Positions 1 to 5,675 of a stretch of DNA of 6,012 bases are shown piece by piece (the first letter of the stretch is position 1; the number at the start of each line of letters is the position of its first letter). Source of the DNA: Pseudomonadota bacterium. Its GTDB lineage: Bacteria > Pseudomonadota > Gammaproteobacteria > Steroidobacterales > Steroidobacteraceae. The translations under genes were made by a program, and so were the position numbers. Under the pieces are notes generated by a model. It was not told the DNA's origin. It saw only the letters and a list, made by a program, of their open reading frames with translations, and ran no database searches. Location of the stretch: assembly GCA_021808195.1 (NCBI GenBank), contig JAKBCE010000152.1, positions 1-6,012 of the forward strand, read 5' to 3'.

Positions 1-2
1 AA

Positions 3-206
3 GCCGACATCGTCATCCGTCATCATCCGGTGCGCAATCGCAGCGGCGCTGTGTTGTGGCAGGGCACCGTCAGGGGCAGGAACAGAGCGTTCGGTCGATC
101 AAATCAGCCCTGCAATTACAATCAGCTGCTGTCGGACTCGGTCGTCAGTGTCGCGAACCAGTTGCTGACGAACCCCTCGGTACGCAAAGCGCTCACGCTG
201 CACTGA
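3..206 (+). CDS. C-terminal tail of a probable envelope lipoprotein or exported protein (5' end outside window)
   Basis: An open frame enters from the left edge and runs 67 codons to TGA at 204-206. The residues look like a real protein: an alternating strand-like stretch (VLWQGTVRGRNRAFGR), then NYNQLLSDSVVSVANQLL, an amphipathic helix, and a terminal VRKALTLH. A beta-strand region closed by an N-Y-x-x-L-x-D-x-(V/L) helix with about two dozen residues to the end is what I recall from small proteobacterial lipoproteins of the YajG-like kind that make up part of the cell envelope. The N-terminus and any lipobox are outside the window, so localisation and family are inference. There is a single Cys in the tail (residue 37 of the visible part). 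No strong terminator follows; an imperfect hairpin at 208-229 lacks a T-run. I am fairly sure it is coding and unsure of its function. Confidence 0.55.
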   Translation, partial: ADIVIRHHPVRNRSGAVLWQGTVRGRNRAFGRSNQPCNYNQLLSDSVVSVANQLLTNPSVRKALTLH

Positions 207-285
207 ACTGACCGGCGACGTCCGGCCAGGGAATAGAGGGCGCGCCTTTCGAAGTGGTGCTCCCTCGCGCGACGTGCTGATTGAG

Positions 286-462
286 TCACGCGCGGGAATG
301 ACAGAGGCTCATCAGCAGATACATTGACGACGGCGGTCACACGCGCCGGCCGGTCGCAGTGTCACGGCGTTCCATCCTGCGCATGGAGCGGCCGTGAAGT
401 CCCGCAGCTCCCTTGAAGAGGGGCGTTGCCGCGAGCGCAAACCAATCTGCGGTCCGCGGCAT
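286..462 (-). pseudogene. Remnant of a small membrane-protein gene (internal stop)
   Basis: One minus-strand frame contains two protein-like blocks. The first begins at ATG 462-460 and reads MPRTADWFALAATPLF, a plausible start of a short membrane protein. The second, in the same frame, begins at ATG 324-322 and reads MYLLMSLCHS, ending at TGA 288-286. Between them the frame carries a stop (TGA 339-337) and a basic, non-membrane-like stretch (SMRRMERRDTATGRR). From memory, short proteobacterial membrane proteins of unknown function begin with a TAxWFALAA-like segment and end with a MYLLMSxFH-like segment, with about this spacing. I infer a degraded copy with scrambled middle and lost tail. Chance resemblance cannot be excluded, because this G+C-rich DNA is open in several frames. 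Function unknown. Confidence 0.35.
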
Positions 463-880
463 ACGATGTCGGCGACGAATTGGACGCGCGATGCGCTTGA
501 GCACTGTCGTGCCCGGGATCGCAAGTCCGCACCGGCCATCGGCGAGCGTCCCCGGGGACGGGGCCTGAGGACTTCGCATCATCCGCATGATCGCTGGACG
601 GTGCCTCTTTTGTGAGAGGTGCGCGCCCAGCGTCCTTTGTCATTCTTCTGCGCTGCCGCATGTGCGCGTCGCATGCGCGAGGATTGACCGTGCCATGACG
701 GTGATTGTTCACTGATGAGCGCGGAGCATCGCGCGCAAGTGCGGCGCGCTGATGTCCGCTTCAGTGGCTGTTCATGGTCGGTGGGTCATACTCGATCGGG
801 CAGTGCAAGAAGCTCGGGTCATCGGCAGCCTCCGTCGCACGCGGCGCTACGTAAGACCTAGAAAAACAACTCTGTACAAT
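463..880. other. Apparently non-coding stretch upstream of the OmpA gene
   Basis: I see no credible gene here. Frames of 70-116 codons on both strands have Arg/Pro/Ser/His-rich, low-hydrophobicity products with no recognisable motif, as expected from out-of-frame reading of G+C-rich DNA. Short dyads occur: 601-622 (CCTCT and AGAGG arms around TTTGTG, extended by wobble pairs), 687-702 (ACCGT/ACGGT) and a small ATCAT/ATGAT pair near 580. None has a terminator-type T-run or a convincing long stem. The stretch presumably holds the promoter of the OmpA gene, but I could not identify one with correct spacing. Confidence 0.5.
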
Positions 881-881
881 C

Positions 882-889
882 AAGGAGAG
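882..889 (+). promoter_or_regulatory. Strong Shine-Dalgarno site for the OmpA-family gene
   Basis: AAGGAGAG at 882-889 lies seven bases (counting from AAGGAG) before the GTG at 895. It decides the start: this is the only strong ribosome binding site nearby, and the protein beginning at this GTG opens directly with a signal peptide. The surrounding 860-894 is locally A-rich compared with its flanks, typical of an efficient translation initiation region. Confidence 0.8.
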
Positions 890-894
890 AAGTT

Positions 895-1353
895 GTGCGT
901 CTCAGAAATTCATTGATATTGTGCGCCATTGCCATGCCGGCGGTGGCGTTTGCCGGTCAGTTGGATCACTGGTACATCACCCCCGAGGTCGGTGGTATCT
1001 CGCCGAACTATCAGCGGTCCCTCGAGAAGAACGACTGGCTCTATGGGCTTGCGTTCGGGCGAGAGCTCAACCGCTATTTCAATCTCGAGTTGAATCTCGA
1101 TGGGACTCGTCTGTCCGGGCGGTACGGGGCGGACTCGATCAACATCTACGCTACGACGCTCGATGCGCTCGCGGTCCTGAATCGCAGCGGGACGATCTCG
1201 CCGTATCTGCGCCTCGGCGCCGGGTTCGTGCACGATGTCCCCGGGGGGGGCGGTTCCCAACCAGACAAATTTTGCCGCGGACGCCGGCGTCGGGTTCTAC
1301 TGGAATCTCTGGCGCAGCGCCGGGGGTACGCGGGCCTTTGCCCTGCGGCCTGA
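895..1353 (+). CDS. N-terminal reading frame of the OmpA gene: signal peptide and first part of the barrel
   Basis: As the sequence stands, translation from GTG 895 gives a signal peptide and about 115 residues of barrel with alternating aromatic and hydrophobic strands, for example LDHWYITPEVGGIS, WLYGLAFGREL and ISPYLRLGAGFVHD. After the G8 run the frame becomes KFCRGRRRRVLLESLAQRR, plainly out of frame, and stops at 1353. The correct continuation (TNFAADAGVGFYWNLW through DLGFQYSFGG) is in the next frame from about 1250 to 1445. The literal product would lack the closing barrel strands and the wall-binding domain and would not be expected to form a functional porin-like protein. Confidence 0.6.
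   Translation: MRLRNSLILCAIAMPAVAFAGQLDHWYITPEVGGISPNYQRSLEKNDWLYGLAFGRELNRYFNLELNLDGTRLSGRYGADSINIYATTLDALAVLNRSGTISPYLRLGAGFVHDVPGGGGSQPDKFCRGRRRRVLLESLAQRRGYAGLCPAA
1243..1250. repeat. G8 homopolymer inside the OmpA coding region
   Basis: Eight consecutive G residues follow four C residues. With seven G the protein reads HDVPGGAVPNQTNFAAD and continues as a normal barrel. With eight, as here, the frame is lost. This is a classic site of both sequencing miscalls and replication slippage. Confidence 0.9.
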
Positions 1354-1445
1354 AATCAAAGTCCGATGGGAAAATCCGGGTCATACCCCGGATCTGCAGG
1401 ATTACATCGCAGACCTAGGGTTCCAGTACTCCTTCGGCGGTTCGC

Positions 1446-1961
1446 GTGCCGCAAGCGCACCCGCCGCCGCCGCCGCCGCCAGCCCCCAAGCCCGCTCCGA
1501 CGCCGGCTGCACCGCCGGCACCGCCGCCGCCGGCTCAGCCGCCGAGCCCGCCGCGCAGCACGTTCACGGTGCCCACGCGCGGCTCGGTGATCCTAAAAGG
1601 GGTGACGTTCGCGTTTAACTCCGCGCGACTGACGGCCTCGTCGCGCTCGGTATTGGATCAGACCGCGGCCGGCCTGAAAAGCCATCCGCTGTTGAAGGTC
1701 GAGATCCAGGGCTATACCGACAGCATCGGAACGGTGACCTACAACATGAGACTGTCGCAACATCGTGCGGAGTCTGTGCTCCACTTCCTCGTGGCAGACG
1801 GCGTCGCGCCGGGGCAGTTGCGGGCCGGCGGTTACGGGCCAGCCGATCCGATTGCGAGCAATCGCACCGCCGCCGGGCGAGCGCTCAATCGTCGGGTGGT
1901 GATGAAGGTGCTGAGCAACCCCAACGCCGTGAGGGTGAAGGGGCAGGGCATCGCGAAGTAG
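1446..1961 (+). CDS. C-terminal reading frame of the OmpA gene: Pro-rich linker and peptidoglycan-binding OmpA domain
   Basis: This frame opens (GTG 1446 is available but probably not a real start) with a Pro-rich linker of about 36 residues. An OmpA-like domain follows at residues 45-156 of this frame: VTFAFNSARLT, then VEIQGYTDSIG, YNMRLSQHRAESV, LRAGGYG and ALNRRVVMKV. Asp92 in YTDSIG and Arg107 in LSQHRA are 15 residues apart, the same spacing as the diaminopimelate-binding Asp271 and Arg286 of E. coli OmpA, so the peptidoglycan site looks intact. There is no Shine-Dalgarno before 1446 and no signal peptide in this frame. It should be read as the 3' part of the gene starting at 895, not as an independent gene. 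Confidence 0.75.
   Translation: MPQAHPPPPPPPAPKPAPTPAAPPAPPPPAQPPSPPRSTFTVPTRGSVILKGVTFAFNSARLTASSRSVLDQTAAGLKSHPLLKVEIQGYTDSIGTVTYNMRLSQHRAESVLHFLVADGVAPGQLRAGGYGPADPIASNRTAAGRALNRRVVMKVLSNPNAVRVKGQGIAK
1461..1480. repeat. (CCG)6 trinucleotide tract coding the Pro-rich linker
   Basis: Six CCG units plus CC lie in the linker, followed shortly by a C5 run at 1483-1487. In the frame of the downstream OmpA domain this codes poly-Pro, usual for OmpA linkers; in the frame arriving from the barrel it codes poly-Ala. The second frame change must fall between the stop codon of the downstream frame at 1416-1418 and the end of this low-complexity region. Confidence 0.85.
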
Positions 1962-1972
1962 CCGAGTCAATC

Positions 1973-2007
1973 ACACTCTGGAGCGCCCCAATGGCGCTCC
2001 AGAGTGT
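1973..2007 (+). terminator. Rho-independent terminator after the OmpA gene
   Basis: A perfect 15-bp stem (ACACTCTGGAGCGCC at 1973-1987 pairing with 1993-2007) closes a 5-base loop, CCAAT, 11 bases after the OmpA stop. A short T-run (CCTTTG) follows on the + strand. The hairpin also lies downstream of the convergent - strand membrane-protein gene ending at 2170 and may stop that transcript too, but there is no T-run on that side. Confidence 0.85.
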
Positions 2008-2169
2008 CCTTTGCGCGGATGTCGTCCGGGGGATCCCGCGCGGCGATGGAACTGACGGTGCCGCGCACGCGAACCTTGCTCGATGCGTGTGAATCAGGAT
2101 CGGAGCTGCGCATTGCCGCCCCTGACGCCAAGGCGCGTGACGCGCATCGGCCGGTGCGGCGATGCGGCC

Positions 2170-3276
2170 TCACCGCATGCCGTGCCGCGTGCTGATTGAC
2201 ACGGAGAAGCCAATGATGGCCAGGAGCGGAATGAGAATGATCACCCAGGCCGCGGGGCGCGCAAAGTTGACGGTATAGCCGAGGCCAAATCGCTTCTCCA
2301 CCATCACGGCAGGGTCATCGGGGTTGAAGTAAAAGACGCCGAGCTTCCAGAAGCGGTCCTCGGTGCGATCGCCCACCGGTTGCCGTGAATCCCTCGCGTG
2401 CGGTGCAGGGCTCATGCGGCTGCCACCCTGACCGAGCCACATCAGTACACCGGTGAGCGCTATGGCAATCAGACCTGGGATGAGCGCGGTGAGCACGGTG
2501 AGTGCGGAGGGATGCTGGAGCGCGGCCGGCAGCAGCGGTCGCAGCGCCAGCGCTGAGAACAGCGCCGCGATCCAGTATTCGATCGCGAGCAGCATCAGCG
2601 AAATGGCGCGTCGAAACCGCGATTCCTGTCGGCCGTTCGGACCGTCTGCGTAGATCGGGCGTACCCAATGAGCGGTACCGTACAGCAGCAGCGTCAGGGC
2701 CACGAGGGTCATCGCGGCGATGAGCAGAGGTGAGAACACGGTACTGATGCTGCGCGCGGCCCACACATCGGGTTGACCGTCGAGTTTCCAGTGCAGGGGC
2801 AGGAGTGCTGGAATCCGCTGCCAGTGAAGTTCGAGATAGGCGGCACTCGCACAGAGCAGGGCGTACGGGCCCGAGGCGGCGATCCAGCCGCCGGGGATCC
2901 TGCGGGGAGGCACATCGATCCGAGCCTCACGGACCGTCGTCGGTGCGAGCGCATGTGCCAGAACCAGACCGCGTGTCCGATAGTAGACGCCGAAGCAGGC
3001 GCCGTTGAGCAACAGAAGGGCGACGGGCGTCCATGCGAGCCTGCGCGTCAGTGTCAGGGTGAGAAGCAGCGCGAGCGCCGGCACTGATACGGTGATCAGC
3101 CGTCGGCGGTATTGGCGCAGAATGGATGTCCCGTCGGTGCTGTCGCGAAATTCGGGCGCGACAGTGACGGAAAAATAAAGATCGGGCCGTGTCAGTCGCG
3201 GCAGGAACCAATACGCGAACACCGACAACGCGCCGAGCGCGATCAAAGTCGAGCCTATGGTGATGAAAGGATCCAT
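2170..3276 (-). CDS. DUF1648/DUF5808 multi-pass membrane protein, partner of a YtrA-type regulator
   Basis: I chose ATG 3276-3274 (368 aa), which opens just before the first membrane helix. A longer frame to TTG 3366 would overlap the repressor gene and add a polar 30-residue leader. Eight likely membrane segments lie near residues 5-26, 59-76, 81-99, 120-141, 168-194, 214-236, 247-273 and 332-352. Between helices four and five, the P-x-H-W-x-x-x-G-x-P-D-x-W pattern (LPLHWKLDGQPDVWA, about 149-163) is the DUF1648 signature, found also in SdpI-type immunity/signalling proteins. Residues 298-328 (DRFWKLGVFYFNPDDPAVMVEKR, then GLGYTVNF) are a clear DUF5808 motif. The gene lies 52 bases downstream of a GntR/YtrA-type repressor, a common pairing in bacteria. 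Biochemical role is not known; sensing or resisting envelope stress is inference. The ribosome binding site is weak (GAGTGG). Confidence 0.85.
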   Translation of the reverse strand: MDPFITIGSTLIALGALSVFAYWFLPRLTRPDLYFSVTVAPEFRDSTDGTSILRQYRRRLITVSVPALALLLTLTLTRRLAWTPVALLLLNGACFGVYYRTRGLVLAHALAPTTVREARIDVPPRRIPGGWIAASGPYALLCASAAYLELHWQRIPALLPLHWKLDGQPDVWAARSISTVFSPLLIAAMTLVALTLLLYGTAHWVRPIYADGPNGRQESRFRRAISLMLLAIEYWIAALFSALALRPLLPAALQHPSALTVLTALIPGLIAIALTGVLMWLGQGGSRMSPAPHARDSRQPVGDRTEDRFWKLGVFYFNPDDPAVMVEKRFGLGYTVNFARPAAWVIILIPLLAIIGFSVSISTRHGMR

Positions 3277-3328
3277 GTTGACGTTCCACTCATTACGGTT
3301 CGGGTAAACGACGACGAACGTATTGCGC

Positions 3329-3712
3329 TCAGAGTGCGCCGTCTTCGAGCCGGCGTGCGCTGTCAATCAATTCGCCGATCAGCGTCTGTCGCGAGAGTCC
3401 ATCGGCCAGAGTTTTAGCGAGCAGCTCGCGCAACGTGCGGGTGAATTTCTCCGGACCCACGTGCCGGCTCTGCGCATGGCGGTTCTGTACGGTGGCGCCG
3501 CGGTGCCTTCTCAGGTCGAGCCATCCCTCATCGGCGAGTTGGCGATACGCTTGGGCCACGGTGTTGTGATGAACGCCCAGATCGATGGCCAGAGCCCGGA
3601 CGGTCGGCAATTTGTCGCCCGGGGTGAATTGGCCGGACACGAGCTCGGTGCGCAGACCGTTGGCGATCTGCTCGTAGACCGGTACCTTGGAGGCCAGATC
3701 GATACGTAGCAT
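3329..3712 (-). CDS. GntR-family transcriptional regulator, YtrA subfamily
   Basis: A 127-residue DNA-binding protein. Residues 10-75 form the GntR winged helix-turn-helix: VPVYEQIANGLRTELVSG, then GDKLPTVRALAIDLGVHHNT, VAQAYRQLADEGWL and the wing RRHRGATV. The short tail (76-127) has no effector domain like those of FadR/HutC proteins, the hallmark of the YtrA group. Members are usually repressors of their own operon, often including membrane proteins. I chose ATG 3712-3710 because the protein then begins MLRIDLASKVPVYEQI, standard for the family. The longer frame to TTG 3763 would begin inside the predicted -35 box. The Shine-Dalgarno is weak. It is first in a two-gene unit with the DUF1648/DUF5808 gene and divergent from the gene at 3918. 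Family assignment is confident; the signal sensed is unknown. Confidence 0.9.
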   Translation of the reverse strand: MLRIDLASKVPVYEQIANGLRTELVSGQFTPGDKLPTVRALAIDLGVHHNTVAQAYRQLADEGWLDLRRHRGATVQNRHAQSRHVGPEKFTRTLRELLAKTLADGLSRQTLIGELIDSARRLEDGAL

Positions 3713-3733
3713 GAGTTTCGCTCTGTTCGCCGC

Positions 3734-3758
3734 ATTTGTACGCCCGGAGCAGACAAAT
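3734..3758. promoter_or_regulatory. Candidate operator: 6-13-6 inverted repeat over the promoter
   Basis: ATTTGT (3734-3739) and ACAAAT (3753-3758) form a perfect 6-bp inverted repeat with a 13-base spacer. One arm covers the predicted -10 box and the other abuts the -35 box, so a bound dimer would block RNA polymerase. As I recall, the B. subtilis YtrA site also has 6-bp arms around 13 bases with a different arm sequence, so the architecture fits the adjacent regulator. Autoregulation is inference. Confidence 0.5.
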
Positions 3759-3763
3759 AGCAA
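3735..3763 (-). promoter_or_regulatory. Predicted sigma-70-type promoter of the regulator/membrane-protein unit
   Basis: On the minus strand, TTGCTA (3763-3758, 4/6 to TTGACA) and TACAAA (3740-3735, 4/6 to TATAAT) are separated by exactly 17 bases. Transcription would start near 3728, leaving a leader of about 16 bases before ATG 3712. The region is more A+T-rich than its surroundings. Confidence 0.5.
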
Positions 3764-3804
3764 GATGAACTGCAGCGCGACGCTGCTGCGGTATATCTAG
3801 GAAC

Positions 3805-3832
3805 TGCGGCCTCGGCCTTGACCTCGGCCGCA
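3805..3832. repeat. Inverted repeat in the divergent intergenic region
   Basis: TGCGGCC (3805-3811) and GGCCGCA (3826-3832) form a perfect 7-bp inverted repeat with a 14-base interior. CCTCGGCC also occurs twice as a direct repeat at 3810-3817 and 3822-3829. It lies between the divergent genes at 3712 (-) and 3918 (+). It could be a protein-binding site or simply a by-product of G+C-rich sequence; no T-run marks it as a terminator. Confidence 0.35.
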
Positions 3833-3917
3833 CAGGCGCACCGGCGGATGTGTCGCGATCGCGCGCGGCGTATGCTCGGTCACGAGCGCTTAAAGCAGTG
3901 ACACGGATGGGGGTCGC

Positions 3918-4775
3918 ATGAGCTCACCGGGGGTCGTTCGCGCCGTGCCGCTCAACGCCGTTGCCGTCGCACGCTGGGGGTTTGCGATCGCCTCAGCGAG
4001 CATCGCCGTCTGGATCCTGGTGTTCGGGCAATGGGTGCCGCAGCCCCTACCGACCGCGATTCCGCTGCGCGAACTGCTGACCTACGCGGTCGCTGTGGTG
4101 ATTCTGGTGGCGAGCGCCGGTCTCTGTGTCGCGCGCACTGCGGTGGGGGGCGTGTTGATCCTGGGCGCCTACCAGGCGGTCTCGGCCGCGTTGGCGGTGC
4201 CCCAGTGGATCGCCAAACCGCTGAGCGTCGGTGCGTGGTATCCGTTTTGCGAGGCCATGACGCCGTTGGCCGCCGCGGTGACCCTCTACGTGATGCTGCG
4301 GCACTCGGGGCCTCGGTTCGAGCGAACGCGCGGCGAGCGAGTTGGTTTGCGCAGCGCTCAGGTTGTCTTTGCGCTCACGTGCGTCTTCTATGGTCTGTCT
4401 CACTTTGTCTACGCCGCGTATACCGCGACTCTGGTGCCGGCGTGGCTACTCGATCGGCTGCTGCTTGCGTATGTCACGGGCGCCTGTCATGTCGGTGCGG
4501 GACTGGCCATCATCCTCGGGTTCGTGCCACGCCTCGCCGCTGCGCTCGAAGCCGCCATGATGAGCCTGTTCGGTCTTGCAGTCTGGGTGCCGAGCTTCTT
4601 TGCACACCCGCGGCCGAGTTGGGCCATGTCGCGTTCGCAGCAATGGTCCGAACTCGTCGTGACGTTTCTGTTGGCGGTGGCCGCCTGGGTCGTGATGCTG
4701 TCATTCAGCGCGTGGCACAGCGATCGGGCGTCCCGTGCGCGCGTTCCTGATCGAGCGCTCGGCGCTGCGCCCTGA
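3918..4775 (+). CDS. DoxX-like eight-helix integral membrane protein
   Basis: A 285-residue hydrophobic protein starting at ATG 3918, preceded closely by GGGGGT (3909-3914). Likely membrane helices fall near 20-38, 52-73, 75-93, 108-126, 146-166, 181-203, 205-228 and 244-264. The second half resembles DoxX-type four-helix proteins: YGLSHFVYAAYTATLVPAWL, then AYVTGACHVGAGLAIILG, PRLAAALEAAMMSLFGLAVW and a final helix. The first half has the same plan (FGQWVPQPLP, then LLTYAVAVVILVASAGL, ARTAVGGVLILGAYQAVSA and a final helix), suggesting an internal duplication. DoxX-family proteins are inner-membrane proteins of mostly unclear function, so no substrate or reaction is claimed. A hydrophilic linker with Arg/Glu (129-143) separates the halves. 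The PPK2 gene follows after 69 bases on the same strand with no clear terminator between them, so co-transcription is possible. Confidence 0.75.
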   Translation: MSSPGVVRAVPLNAVAVARWGFAIASASIAVWILVFGQWVPQPLPTAIPLRELLTYAVAVVILVASAGLCVARTAVGGVLILGAYQAVSAALAVPQWIAKPLSVGAWYPFCEAMTPLAAAVTLYVMLRHSGPRFERTRGERVGLRSAQVVFALTCVFYGLSHFVYAAYTATLVPAWLLDRLLLAYVTGACHVGAGLAIILGFVPRLAAALEAAMMSLFGLAVWVPSFFAHPRPSWAMSRSQQWSELVVTFLLAVAAWVVMLSFSAWHSDRASRARVPDRALGAAP

Positions 4776-4844
4776 CGGCACGGCGCACCGCAACGGGAAA
4801 AGTCCGTATCGACTGTGAAAGGGCGCGTGCGTATCCGTGAACCC

Positions 4845-5675
4845 ATGAACGAGAGTGAGCGCTTTCGGGTCACGCCGGGCAGCCGAGTGAAGCTCTCCGA
4901 CGTCGACCCGGCATTCAAGGGGCACCATACGGATCACGCTGCGGCCACGGCTGAGCTGCAGCATTACACCGAACGACTGCGCGCGCTGCAGGAATTGCTC
5001 TACGCCGACGGACGGCACTCGCTGCTGATCTGTCTGCAAGCCATGGACACCGGCGGCAAGGATGGTGTCATCAACCACGTGCTCGGCGCGATGAACCCGC
5101 AGGGCTGCCGGGTGGCGCATTCTCGCCGCCCCTCGCCCGAGGAGGCGGCGCACGACTTTTTGTGGCGGGCGCATCGGGATGCGCCGGCGCGTGGCGAGGT
5201 GGTCATCTTCAATCGCTCACACTACGAAGACGTGCTGGTGGTGCGCGTGCACGAGCTGATCGACAAGGCCGTCTGGATGGAGCGTTATGCGCGGATCAAC
5301 GAATTCGAGCGCAACCTCGCCGACGATGGGATCGCGATCCTGAAGTTCTATCTGCACATCTCGAGCGAGGAGCAACTGGCGCGGTTCAAGGCGCGGCTGG
5401 AGGATCCGAGCAAGCACTGGAAGATCAGCGTCGCGGACTACGCCGAGCGCAAGTTCTGGCCGCAATACCAGCGTGCGTATGAGGATGCGCTCTCGCGCTG
5501 CAGCACCGGGCATGCGCCGTGGTACGTCATCCCTGGGAATCACAAGTGGTTCCGCAATCTCGCCATCGCCCGCATCGTCGTCGAGCGCCTCGAGGCGATG
5601 AATCTCAAATACCCCGCACCGGCGGCTGATCTGGCCGAAATCCGCCGCGAATACCACTCCGCGGCACAGCGCTGA
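4845..5675 (+). CDS. ppk2: Polyphosphate:nucleotide phosphotransferase, PPK2 family
   Basis: PPK2 enzymes transfer phosphate between polyphosphate and nucleotides (AMP/ADP/GDP) in the cytoplasm. From ATG 4845 the protein is 276 aa, normal for a single-domain PPK2. Walker A is AMDTGGKDG (66-74), with Lys72. The Walker B-like region is IFNRSHYEDVLVVRVHELI (about 111-129), with the invariant Arg-Ser-His-Tyr-Glu-Asp. Further family blocks are LKFYLHISSEEQLARF, APWYVIPGNHKWFRN (204-218) and a final helix ending in LKYPAP. The layout, including LQELLYADG before Walker A, closely resembles the class III enzyme of Meiothermus ruber as I recall it, so use of both AMP and ADP is possible but inferred. 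GTG 4815 would add ten residues; neither start has a strong Shine-Dalgarno, and homology favours ATG. The gene follows the DoxX-like gene, with no obvious functional link. Confidence 0.93.
   Translation: MNESERFRVTPGSRVKLSDVDPAFKGHHTDHAAATAELQHYTERLRALQELLYADGRHSLLICLQAMDTGGKDGVINHVLGAMNPQGCRVAHSRRPSPEEAAHDFLWRAHRDAPARGEVVIFNRSHYEDVLVVRVHELIDKAVWMERYARINEFERNLADDGIAILKFYLHISSEEQLARFKARLEDPSKHWKISVADYAERKFWPQYQRAYEDALSRCSTGHAPWYVIPGNHKWFRNLAIARIVVERLEAMNLKYPAPAADLAEIRREYHSAAQR

Larger units (their letters stand above)
895..1961 (+). pseudogene. OmpA-family outer membrane protein, split by two frameshifts
   Basis: Read across three frames this is one OmpA-type protein. Its N-terminal beta-barrel sits in the outer membrane and its C-terminal domain binds peptidoglycan, tethering membrane to wall. 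It starts at GTG 895 with a signal peptide ending ...AVAFA, cleaved near residue 20. The barrel follows, starting HWYITPEVG and closing with DLGFQYSFGG. Then come a Pro-rich linker and an OmpA domain ending at TAG 1959-1961. The frame changes at the G8 run (1243-1250) and again near 1440-1487; each break behaves as one extra base. Removing one base at each gives 354 aa, normal for the family. All domains persist without other damage, which argues for assembly error, very recent mutation or slippage rather than old decay. A strong terminator follows immediately. It appears to be a single-gene transcript. Confidence 0.85.

Noticed and set aside
208..229. Hairpin after the partial gene at the left edge
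   Set aside because: The 8-bp stem has a mismatch and there is no T-run, so I do not call it a terminator.
362..712. Minus-strand 116-codon frame in the left non-coding region
   Set aside because: The product is rich in Arg, Pro, Ser and His with no hydrophobic core or motif, typical of a chance frame in G+C-rich DNA.
875..880. TACAAT as a -10 box for the OmpA gene
   Set aside because: It matches 5/6 of the consensus, but a start about 7 bases downstream would fall inside the Shine-Dalgarno sequence, and no -35-like hexamer lies 16-18 bases upstream.
1967..2173. Minus-strand 68-codon frame whose GTG overlaps the stop of the DUF1648 gene
   Set aside because: The GTGA overlap looks like translational coupling, but the product is polar and motif-free and its last codons lie inside the terminator hairpin, so it is probably spurious.
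2004..2195. Plus-strand 63-codon frame after the OmpA terminator
   Set aside because: It starts within the terminator stem, has no ribosome binding site and shows no protein-like pattern.
2315..3289. Several long frames on both strands inside the DUF1648 gene
   Set aside because: They are alternative-frame readings of a clearly conserved membrane protein, with Arg/Ser-rich products.
3277..3366. Longer start (TTG 3366) for the DUF1648/DUF5808 protein
   Set aside because: It would overlap the regulator gene by 38 bases and add a polar leader not expected in this family; ATG 3276 starts directly before the first helix.
3818..3823. TTGACC as a -35 box for the DoxX-like gene
   Set aside because: It matches 5/6 of the consensus, but the sequence 16-18 bases downstream is G+C-only or nearly so and contains no -10-like hexamer.
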